A DNA stretch of 64,000 bases, taken from Lingula anatina. Lineage: Eukaryota > Brachiopoda > Lingulata > Lingulida > Lingulidae. The stretch is from the NCBI RefSeq assembly GCF_001039355.2, contig NW_019776060.1, positions 1-64,000 of the forward strand. Direction: 5' to 3'. A program made the translations under genes and the position numbers. The notes beneath the pieces were generated by a model. The model saw only the letters and a list, made by a program, of their open reading frames with translations, did not search any database and was not told the origin of the DNA. Positions within the stretch are counted from its first letter, which is position 1. Every line of letters begins with the position of its first letter. Shown here piece by piece: positions 61,609-64,000 of this stretch.

Positions 61609-62674
61609 ATTAATTAATTAATTAATTAATTAATTAATTAATTAATTAATTAATTAATTAATTAATTAATTAATTAATTAATTAATTAATTAATTAATTA
61701 ATTAATTAAATCTCTCATCATGCATAATACAACATTCATTTCTTTGTGTGATCAGATAAATTATTTTGCTTATGCCTGATTACATGTAAACACAACTTTT
61801 TTTATCAGAACTCAGGCTAACTTTGTAAATATAAAATCAGAATTTAATTGGTAATCTAGCAACAGATTAACAGTGAACCCAGTGTGTACCTTGACCAGGA
61901 CTAGTTCACTTCCTGGTTGTTCCATTCTGAGTACGTGCAATATACTCTACATATACGTCTGTCCTGTGGTTCTACACCTGTAGTAGATTGATCTAAAATA
62001 CAGTAGTATAATTATTATAAGTTAAAATGAGTACAAACTGAGAGCCTAAAAGTCATTTGTAAGAAGGTTCCATCCTAAGTAATGAATCATTGGTCTATGT
62101 GTAGCTGCTTTTTTATGTTTGTTCACCATAAATCTATAGGTTCATTGGATTGGATTTTACCAAAGGCCGTTTTTTTCCTGATATTGTTAAGGTTTTTTTT
62201 TATTATGAACTAAACTTCTGTCCTCTGTTAGCAAAGTAATTCTGTGTATATTGTACTAGAAGATGTACGTCTTACTACTGGGACGAGTACTAGCTAGTCT
62301 ACTGTGGTACATGAAGCACATGACATAGGCGCTATATAGGGTTCAAAATATCCCACAAGTTAAAAACTATATGTATATTAAATATTGCCACTGACATTTG
62401 TGTAGCAGGCACTGTGTTATAAAAACAGCGAGGAAACAGACCGATCCATTTTTCATGTCAAAATATAGCCTGAAGATTCATCTATACTGTCTTCATAAGC
62501 GGGCGTACATGTATTATGAATCGTCGCCCACATTAAATAAATTCAGAAATTAAACATTGGAGTTAAATAACAGAAAACAATTAATGCCTCACCTTTCTCC
62601 ACACCTTGAGCTCTACATCTGTACCATAGTAATTGTAGCGGGACACCTTGGTAAGGGTATTTTGGGTGTCACAT
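28915..62674 (-). CDS. PARP14: PARP14-like ADP-ribosyltransferase, 20-exon gene model
   Basis: Model built from exons 62593-62674, 61136-61268, 60631-60867 and 59282-59386 joined to exons 5-20 at 45710 down to 28915. Every junction keeps phase and the sum is 1342 open codons after a split first codon, ending in TAG at 28915-28917. The order is RRM-like segments, a PPPLPPKPP linker, a KH-like middle, one macrodomain (exons 12-16), a further KH-like segment and the PARP catalytic domain. This is a reduced PARP14/PARP15 architecture, as vertebrate PARP14 has three macrodomains. Such proteins attach ADP-ribose to targets and bind it through the macrodomain, often in innate immunity. The true N-terminus lies beyond the right edge. 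The model skips 46174-58955, which I take for an alternative version of exons 5-18. Confidence 0.75.
29266..30817. mobile_element. Helitron-like non-autonomous element E1 (composite)
   Basis: Inserted in the intron between exons 19 and 20. It starts with AACTAGAGGATCAGAG and the 16-bp palindrome GAGGCGATATCGCCTC, and ends in the hairpin ACCGCCAGCG-CCAA-CGCTGATGGT. The same start and a near-identical end hairpin bound element E2 at 52007-53159, although the interiors differ. A second, 5'-truncated segment related to the start region lies near 30490-30560, so E1 may be two copies joined. Confidence 0.55.
29566..30180. repeat. Minisatellite, about 140-bp unit
   Basis: About 4.5 imperfect tandem units inside E1. 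Each has words like GTTTTGGAGATATAA, GCAAAGTGCAGTTCAT, GGTCAAAGGTCAATTTCA and ATGACTTCCTATTCAA in the same order. Confidence 0.75.
30933..31140 (-). CDS. PARP14: PARP14-like exon 19: NAD-binding H and Y motifs
   Basis: A 208-nt exon, acceptor ATTATACAG, donor GTAAGAGG, phase 0 to 1. It encodes EYYLFHGTKKENIRSIC with the NAD-binding His in HGT, then GGMFGQGIYTAESSSKADQY with the catalytic Tyr in GIYTAE. These are diagnostic of the PARP catalytic domain. No counterpart exists in the second version of the gene. Confidence 0.95.
31695..32218 (-). CDS. PARP14: PARP14-like exon 18, version A: entry to catalytic domain
   Basis: 524-nt exon, phase 1 to 0, acceptor CTATTTCAG and donor GTATGTATA. It starts with the KH-like end TTVVLIKGEASKVHSFRADA and goes on to KMRQAITEMLQKTWQ and KVTKVERVENPQQYLKYGF, the PARP start motif that in other members reads I..I.RIQNP. 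Compared with version B (46525-47051) I count about 63 base differences plus one 3-bp indel, against about 12 in 430 bases of the neighbouring intron. Confidence 0.92.
32843..33057. mobile_element. 215-bp MITE copy M1
   Basis: TIR-bounded element starting GGCTGTGTTCCCAGAG and ending CTCTGGAAATGGGGTC, flanked by TTT on both sides (3-bp target duplication). Inverted subterminal AGATCGATCTA-like words. The same insertion is shared by version B (M5). Confidence 0.85.
33298..33564 (-). CDS. PARP14: PARP14-like exon 17, version A
   Basis: Acceptor TTATCATAG; donor taken as GTCTGT after 33298 because it gives the phase (1) needed by exon 18; GTGTAG 18 bases upstream is an in-phase alternative. After a Ser/Ala/Pro-rich start it reads STIFIYGTKKGVAIVT and IQDLLKKHYKEEQ, a beta-alpha pattern like the KH-like folds of PARP14. 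Function of this segment is not known to me. Confidence 0.8.
34355..34490 (-). CDS. PARP14: PARP14-like exon 16, version A: end of macrodomain and acidic linker
   Basis: 136-nt exon, phase 0 to 1. It reads YINLVVWEPRTYGAFLEELK, the last strand and helix of the macrodomain, then a run of Asp/Glu (one Asp more than in version B). Confidence 0.88.
35286..35465 (-). CDS. PARP14: PARP14-like exon 15, version A: macrodomain core
   Basis: 60 codons, phase 0 to 0. It contains SISFPSVGCGGLHFPPPLVA, the macrodomain phosphate-loop motif (S.GtG..gfP), followed by MFDVIMKFAGG. The protein appears the same in version B except at the extreme 5' side, in contrast to the divergent exons 6 and 18. Confidence 0.93.
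36109..36237 (-). CDS. PARP14: PARP14-like exon 14, version A: macrodomain
   Basis: 43 codons, phase 0 to 0, acceptor CTTTAG and donor GTATGCC. It reads QAPGNFGEVKVTARSGKLP then CKEVYHMVCQQY, the macrodomain strand carrying the usual G.v..T..G.Lpc..viH pattern. Confidence 0.92.
36698..36793 (-). CDS. PARP14: PARP14-like exon 13, version A: macrodomain
   Basis: 32 codons, phase 0 to 0, donor GTAAGACC. It contains VLVNVVTEKLTLQYGLAK, the macrodomain IVNaaN..l..GgG segment, with the conserved Asn kept but the second Asn and one Gly of the usual motif replaced (T and Y). That may favour binding over hydrolysis; this is inference. Confidence 0.92.
36808..36862. repeat. (TA)n microsatellite
   Basis: Perfect TA repeat in the intron between exons 12 and 13; the matching intron of version B has one too (51660-51714). 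Confidence 0.95.
37237..37432 (-). CDS. PARP14: PARP14-like exon 12, version A: macrodomain start
   Basis: 196-nt exon, phase 2 to 0. A Lys/Glu-rich linker leads to GGIKITLVQADITKDRW, the first strand of the macrodomain with the conserved DIT (adenine-binding Asp). It is three bases shorter than version B and its first 50 bases differ strongly. Confidence 0.92.
37649..37856 (-). CDS. PARP14: PARP14-like exon 11, version A: KH-like
   Basis: 208-nt exon, phase 1 to 2, acceptor GACATCAG and donor GTGTGG. It begins GMTEFLQETTGSSLLKTIGS and YVELEVK, resembling a degenerate KH helix-strand unit, then a Lys/Pro/Gln-rich tail. A (CT)n lies just beyond at 37590-37612. Confidence 0.85.
37920..40011. 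mobile_element. TIR element with 8-bp target duplication, plus gap
   Basis: Target duplication CACGTCTG at 37920-37927 and 40004-40011. The element starts at 37928 with a 76-bp TIR (CACCCTGAGCTTCAGAGCTC onward to 38003), matched inverted at 38520-38595 and 39928-40003. One complete copy is thus 668 bp (37928-38595); after a 900-base N gap the last 507 bp recur (39497-40003) with a few SNPs. Version B has the empty site at about 53889-53915. An 8-bp duplication fits hAT- or P-like transposases; no transposase is coded. The interior has several CCAAT boxes and TATATAAA. Confidence 0.85.
38597..39496. other. 900-base assembly gap
   Basis: Run of N inside the TIR element. Both flanks carry the same 507-bp sequence, so it may be an artefact of two near-identical reads or alleles rather than real spacing. 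Confidence 0.98.
40472..40629 (-). CDS. PARP14: PARP14-like exon 10, version A: KH-like
   Basis: 158-nt exon, phase 2 to 1. It reads NPVLRVSFDIKPEEGELVLR and GTRDLVRQAKETIDKDF, a beta-beta-alpha pattern typical of the PARP14 KH-like repeats (G..D.V..A...I). Confidence 0.88.
40820..40982 (-). CDS. PARP14: PARP14-like exon 9, version A
   Basis: 163-nt exon, phase 1 to 2. It reads FLKEVKESLKAVQDYFEVNA and KRELKYLSIPQIKNKI, mostly helical. No specific motif. Confidence 0.85.
41192..41406. mobile_element. 215-bp MITE copy M2
   Basis: GACCCCATTTCCAGAG start and GGGAATACAGCC end, flanked by CAA on both sides. Absent from the matching intron of version B (around 55270). Confidence 0.88.
41625..41807 (-). 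CDS. PARP14: PARP14-like exon 8, version A: KH-like
   Basis: 183-nt exon, phase 1 to 1. It reads EEAVSVLLALLHKEQYDVDP and HLVVITVDRAIIVFEG. Confidence 0.85.
42662..42815 (-). CDS. PARP14: PARP14-like exon 7, version A: KH-like
   Basis: 154-nt exon, phase 0 to 1, acceptor TTTCACAG, donor GTGAGTACC. It reads KMAPVSLPLHDLLQKKEAAD and FENKAIDVVWKVGGSVIAIT. Two codons shorter than version B (no HV after APV). Confidence 0.85.
43113..43323. mobile_element. 215-bp-family MITE copy M3
   Basis: GACCCCATTCCCAGAG start, GGGAATGCGCC end, 211 bp. Absent from version B, which reads straight through near 56650. The target duplication is not exact (TTG and CTA). Confidence 0.8.
43365..43870 (-). CDS. PARP14: PARP14-like exon 6, version A: linker with GC-AG donor
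   Basis: 506-nt exon, phase 1 to 0, acceptor TTTGCAATAG. The donor is GCAAGT after CAG, a GC-AG intron, kept in version B. It carries a low-complexity Ser/Pro/Gln-rich linker (QQSQGQQQPKEKE) and a conserved end, LLSKLGFWADTVSPSL and TYEKLQ. About 43 of 506 bases differ from version B, around 20 residues, mostly replacements. Confidence 0.88.
44401..44925. mobile_element. Internally deleted mariner element
   Basis: 525 bp with identical 23-bp TIRs (CGAGGGTTGATTGATAAGTA...) and TA on each side. Version B has the empty TA site near 57718. It encodes only the C-terminal part of a transposase, so it cannot move by itself. Confidence 0.93.
44466..44765 (-). pseudogene. mariner transposase, C-terminal remnant
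   Basis: About 98 open codons with NAPAH, HPPYSPDLAPSDYYLFPKLK and a typical mariner C-terminus. The last catalytic Asp region (SPDLAPSD) is kept. The DDE/D-fold residue just before NAPAH is missing, and the N-terminal DNA-binding half and first catalytic Asp are gone through internal deletion. Confidence 0.92.
45352..45577. mobile_element. 215-bp-family MITE copy M4
   Basis: 226 bp, start GGGTGCTTTCCCAGAG, end ATGGAAATGGGGTG, flanked by TTA on both sides. Version B lacks it (CCATAGCG at about 58140). Confidence 0.88.
45609..45710 (-). CDS. PARP14: PARP14-like exon 5, version A: Pro-rich linker
   Basis: 102-nt exon, phase 1 to 1, acceptor TTTCTAAAG, donor GTTCAT (weak but the only one in phase). 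It reads RIPPPLPPKPPGEVLRKIV; PLPPKP resembles an SH3 ligand. Read in phase 0, as it would be if spliced after version B exon 18, it meets a TGA at the fifth codon. Confidence 0.7.
46173..46173. other. Single-n contig join between the two PARP versions
   Basis: Left of it the sequence matches 58600-58781 (ending CTGACT). Right of it comes about 90 bases of unmatched sequence, then a diverged match to the exon 18/19 intron. The sequence after the other n, at 58957 (TTTCAGAGG), is what should follow CTGACT. Confidence 0.8.
46525..47051 (-). CDS. PARP14: PARP14-like exon 18, version B
   Basis: 527 nt, phase 1 to 0, donor GTATGTATG. Same motifs as version A (KVTKVERVENPQQY) but about 63 base changes, for example GGLRREHCQKYLDG where A has GFIKKEHCQKYQDG. 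Ends at the point where exon 19 would be needed. Confidence 0.9.
46525..58273 (-). CDS. PARP14: PARP14-like gene, second version of exons 5-18
   Basis: Fourteen exons with the same phases and order as version A give 1003 open codons without stop or frameshift. It has no counterpart of exons 19-20 (His, Tyr and Glu of the active site) and no own exons 1-4. As drawn it cannot make an active enzyme. I think the missing parts are lost at the contig joins 46173 and 58956, not deleted in the animal. It is either the second haplotype or a tandem paralogue. Confidence 0.7.
47675..47889. mobile_element. 215-bp MITE copy M5 (same insertion as M1)
   Basis: Same position in the exon 17/18 intron as M1, same TTT duplication; the insertion predates the split of the two versions. 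Confidence 0.85.
48107..48373 (-). CDS. PARP14: PARP14-like exon 17, version B
   Basis: 267 nt like version A, about 6% base differences. Reads STIFIYGTKKGVAIVT and EDVLRSLPKEDLAPLQD. Same donor uncertainty. Confidence 0.8.
49189..49321 (-). CDS. PARP14: PARP14-like exon 16, version B
   Basis: 133 nt, phase 0 to 1, YINLVVWEPRTYGAFLEELK and an acidic run one Asp shorter than version A. Confidence 0.88.
50088..50267 (-). CDS. PARP14: PARP14-like exon 15, version B: macrodomain core
   Basis: 60 codons. SVGCGGLHFPPP identical to version A; only a couple of base differences, so the ligand-binding loop is strongly kept. Confidence 0.92.
50923..51051 (-). CDS. PARP14: PARP14-like exon 14, version B: macrodomain
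   Basis: 43 codons, ALSAQAPGNFGDVKVTARSG; differs from version A at A/S and D/E. Confidence 0.9.
51548..51643 (-). CDS. PARP14: PARP14-like exon 13, version B: macrodomain
   Basis: 32 codons, VLVNVVTDKLTLRYGLAK; the same replaced motif positions as in version A. Confidence 0.9.
51660..51714. repeat. (TA)n microsatellite
   Basis: Counterpart of the repeat at 36808-36862. A (CA)n lies further on at about 51357-51383. Confidence 0.95.
52007..53159. mobile_element. Helitron-like non-autonomous element E2
   Basis: Same start as E1 (AACTAGAGGATCAGAG, near-palindrome GAGGCGATACCGCCTC) and the end hairpin ACCGCCAGCG-TACA-CGCTGGTGGT followed by ACTAA. Version A has the uninterrupted site GTTTCATTAACAATTGG near 37155. 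No target duplication beyond one or two bases, a terminal hairpin and a CTAA end fit Helitrons; the 5' end is not the canonical TC. Interior: about 2.5 direct units of roughly 183 bp (from 52510), an inverted partial unit at about 52150-52340, and an 18-bp GC-rich repeat at 53034-53100. Confidence 0.6.
53034..53100. repeat. 18-bp GC-rich tandem repeat
   Basis: About 3.7 units of GGCGGAGCTCACGGAGCC with small changes, near the 3' end of E2; a sharp GC-rich island in AT-rich sequence. Confidence 0.85.
53238..53436 (-). CDS. PARP14: PARP14-like exon 12, version B: macrodomain start
   Basis: 199 nt, phase 2 to 0. Starts FSDFLRHTIFRPRASTVPG, quite different from version A, then the shared KTPQVKKAPLHLMEGG and ITLVQADITKDRW. 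Confidence 0.9.
53633..53840 (-). CDS. PARP14: PARP14-like exon 11, version B: KH-like
   Basis: 208 nt, GMTEFLQEATGASLLKTIGS and YVELEVKGTQRPD; same splice sites as version A. Confidence 0.85.
54064..54278. mobile_element. 215-bp MITE copy M6
   Basis: GACCCCATTTCCAGAG start, GGGAATACAGCC end, flanked by TAA and TTA. Absent in version A (TGTTAGTTGTTC near 40172). The only MITE of this family specific to version B. Confidence 0.87.
54559..54716 (-). CDS. PARP14: PARP14-like exon 10, version B: KH-like
   Basis: 158 nt, NPVLRVSFDIKPEERKLVLR and GNRDLVKQAKETIDK. Confidence 0.88.
54894..55056 (-). CDS. PARP14: PARP14-like exon 9, version B
   Basis: 163 nt, FLKEVKDSLKAVQDYFEVNA; three or four residue changes from version A. 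Confidence 0.85.
55450..55632 (-). CDS. PARP14: PARP14-like exon 8, version B: KH-like
   Basis: 183 nt, EKAVSVLLALLHKEKYDVDP and LLVVITVDRAIIVFEG. Confidence 0.85.
56177..56336 (-). CDS. PARP14: PARP14-like exon 7, version B: KH-like
   Basis: 160 nt, KMAPVHVSLPLHDLLQRKEA; two codons longer than version A, in frame. Confidence 0.85.
56691..57196 (-). CDS. PARP14: PARP14-like exon 6, version B, GC-AG donor
   Basis: 506 nt, same length and phase as version A, same GCAAGT donor. The Ser/Pro/Gln linker is much changed but LLSKLGFWADTVSPSL is kept. Confidence 0.88.
58172..58273 (-). CDS. PARP14: PARP14-like exon 5, version B: Pro-rich linker
   Basis: 102 nt, RIPPPLPPKPPGEVLRKIV as in version A; phase 1 in matches exon 4 at 59282. 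Confidence 0.7.
58783..59130. repeat. Tandem 173-base block around single n (58956)
   Basis: 58783-58955 is repeated almost exactly from 58957 (TTTCAGAGGTCTG... to ATAATAATATTA). The n between the copies and their near identity mark overlapping contig ends, not a biological repeat. A (TTA)n follows at 59126-59168. Confidence 0.85.
59282..59386 (-). CDS. PARP14: PARP14-like exon 4
   Basis: 105 nt, phase 1 to 1, acceptor TTTTCAG, donor GTATGTATA. Reads AVPAILSREHEKLGTSVQLM and PYVEEF, the L...H.L.gs.l.V.py end seen after RRM-like folds in PARP14/PARP10 proteins. Confidence 0.88.
60631..60867 (-). CDS. PARP14: PARP14-like exon 3: RRM-like domain
   Basis: 237 nt, phase 1 to 1, acceptor TTGCTGTAG, donor GTAAAG. 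Reads DKIIIKDLPKDGVSADYLEL and KKRAVVEFEDPS, which are the two RNP-type strands of an RRM, as in the N-terminus of PARP14 and PARP10. The canonical aromatic RNP residues are mostly absent, so RNA binding is uncertain. Confidence 0.9.
61136..61268 (-). CDS. PARP14: PARP14-like exon 2: RRM-like half
   Basis: 133 nt, phase 0 to 1, acceptor CTTTTTCAG, donor GTACAG. Reads SLLLYLENVTGEDVKKVFYG and RTIAVALFEDKIK, strand-helix-strand of an RRM-like fold. Confidence 0.88.
61562..61709. repeat. (AAAT)n/(TTAA)n microsatellite
   Basis: Long run of 4-bp units in the intron between exons 1 and 2 of the visible model. Confidence 0.95.
62593..62674 (-). CDS. PARP14: PARP14-like exon 1 of the visible part
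   Basis: 82 nt, acceptor TTGCTGTAG, donor GTGAGG, phase 1 to 0. Reads CDTQNTLTKVSRYNYYGTDV and ELKVWRK. It opens with a split codon and has no start, so earlier exons lie beyond 64000. Confidence 0.75.
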
Positions 62675-63295
62675 CTACAGCAAAATTACCCATGTTTTAC
62701 TTTCGTTTTTAATCTGCTCCGTGCCCCGGAAATCCCCACTTTATTTACCACTATACCGGAACACGCAGTTTCTTCTCCGTCGCAATGCTTCTCTGTCGCA
62801 ATGCGTGCATTTGGTAAAATAGCATTTACAGCTACCCGAATATATGTGTAGGTCATTGTTGGTAATTTTTATCAATCATGCGTTACCTTCTTGGTTATAC
62901 ATTCTTAATATGTATTTACCGGAGGACGGGGACTGGGGAAGGGGCACTTTTATTTATCTATTTATTTGTGTCGTTTTATTTTTTCATGATGTACTCGTTA
63001 ATCCGAATGAACAGCCTTATGAAGTTGGTATTTCTGGTCCCCTCTTGAAATCAAAATTTTGACTAGCTGAATCACAGTTTTAAACCNNNNNNNNNNNNNN
63101 NNNNNNNNNNNNNNNNNNNNNNNNNNNNNNNNNNNNNNNNNNNNNNNNNNNNNNNNNNNNNNNNNNNNNNNNNNNNNNNNNNNNNNNNNNNNNNNNNNNN
63201 NNNNNNNNNNNNNNNNNNNNNNNNNNNNNNNNNNNNNNNNNNNNNNNNNNNNNNNNNNNNNNNNNNNNNNNNNNNNNNNNNNNNNNNNNNNNNNN

Positions 63296-63333
<38 letters not shown>

Positions 63334-63620
63334 GGCTTCGCATCCGGGCCCCCCCCCCCCCCCCCTTCAAATAATCCTGGATCCGCCCTGCATGGCATAG
63401 GTATAACATCTCTAACAGTGTACATGTAGGCCTACTGTCCTATATACCGGGACTTTGTGCAGAGCAAGATTTGCTGGTAGTATCTATTTTTTACTGTGAT
63501 TTTTCTGTATACTATGGTTAATTTCTTGTTTAAATAATATTAATAATAATCAACATTTGGAATTATAACAATAGATTATAATGTCACAATGATAATGCAG
63601 AGAGCTAAGGAAGGGCATGA

Positions 63621-63714
<94 letters not shown>

Positions 63715-64000
63715 TTGTAAGTTACCTTGACCAAAGTTTAAGGCAACAAAAAAAAATGTGAAATAACAAATTTCACAAAAATAAATGGAAGAGCTTTGAT
63801 ACGATAACAAACATTTTATTTCACATATTTATAAAAAAAAAACCTAATTAACAGCAATCAGAACCTCTTATTTCATAAATTATTTTAAAACTAATTAAAA
63901 TATTCACAAAATATTTATATATCAATATATCAATATAACAATAAGTTTTAATTATTGAAAAAGGTGACAACCTACATGTATGTACATACATATAACACAG
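62675..64000. other. 5' intron of the PARP14-like gene, with gap and repeats
   Basis: No exon seen. It contains an N gap (63087-63295) bordered by a G run (63296-63332) and a C run (63348-63366), and GGATCCGCCCTG at about 63380, similar to the end of a CAGGGCGGATCC-type MITE. A long (TA)n runs from 63623 to 63697. Confidence 0.55.

Noticed and set aside
28915-62674. One giant PARP gene with exons 5-18 duplicated in line
   Set aside because: Exon 18 of version B ends in phase 0 and exon 5 of version A needs phase 1; direct splicing gives a TGA after four codons, and the block is bounded by single-n contig joins.
1-64000. tRNA or rRNA genes
   Set aside because: Scanned for A/B-box-like and rRNA-like words by eye; none was convincing. 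A covariance-model search would be needed to exclude them.

Overview
This is animal nuclear DNA: AT-rich, with long introns, GT-AG splice sites and many small DNA transposons. The abundance of TACATGTA- and TAGGCCTA-like words and the high heterozygosity suggest a marine invertebrate such as a cephalochordate, echinoderm or mollusc, but I cannot fix the species. All recognisable genes are on the minus strand, so they read from high to low coordinates.

Left part (1-16.6 kb): the 5' half of KANSL1, the scaffold subunit of the NSL histone acetyltransferase complex. Exon 1 is 14329-15533 and exon 2 is 2465-3360; the reading frame joins exactly across an 11-kb intron, and the PEHE-domain exons lie off the left edge. 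Inside that intron, on the same strand, are three well-spliced exons of an SFI1-like Trp-repeat protein (6586-7917) and a possible last exon at 5818-6021.

Middle (16.6-27.5 kb): no gene recognised. Two non-coding blocks are each present twice (A1, A2, B1, B2), about 2-4% apart, with single n characters at the copy joins. The geometry shows that a 5.4-kb piece of the second haplotype (18738-24156) is wedged between two contigs of the first.

Right part (28.9-62.7 kb): a PARP14-like ADP-ribosyltransferase gene. Twenty exons (28915-45710 plus 59282-62674) give one open frame of 1342 codons: RRM-like segments, a Pro-rich linker, a KH-like central region, one macrodomain, a further KH-like segment and a complete PARP catalytic domain with an H-Y-E triad. 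A second version of exons 5-18 (46525-58273; 1003 open codons) sits between exon 5 and exon 4 of this model, bounded by single n at 46173 and 58956. The junction geometry repeats that of the middle region, and splicing the second block into the first would be out of frame. I therefore read it as an alternative haplotype, or a mis-placed paralogue, rather than an internal duplication. The striking signal is that several exons differ by 8-12% between the two versions while adjacent introns differ by about 3%.

Comparing the two versions also gives clean filled and empty sites for a mariner deletion derivative (TA target duplication), a 668-bp TIR element with an 8-bp duplication and promoter-like interior, a 215-bp MITE family with 3-bp duplications, and a Helitron-like element. 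Two N gaps (38597-39496, 63087-63295) are present. All exon limits and difference counts were read by eye.
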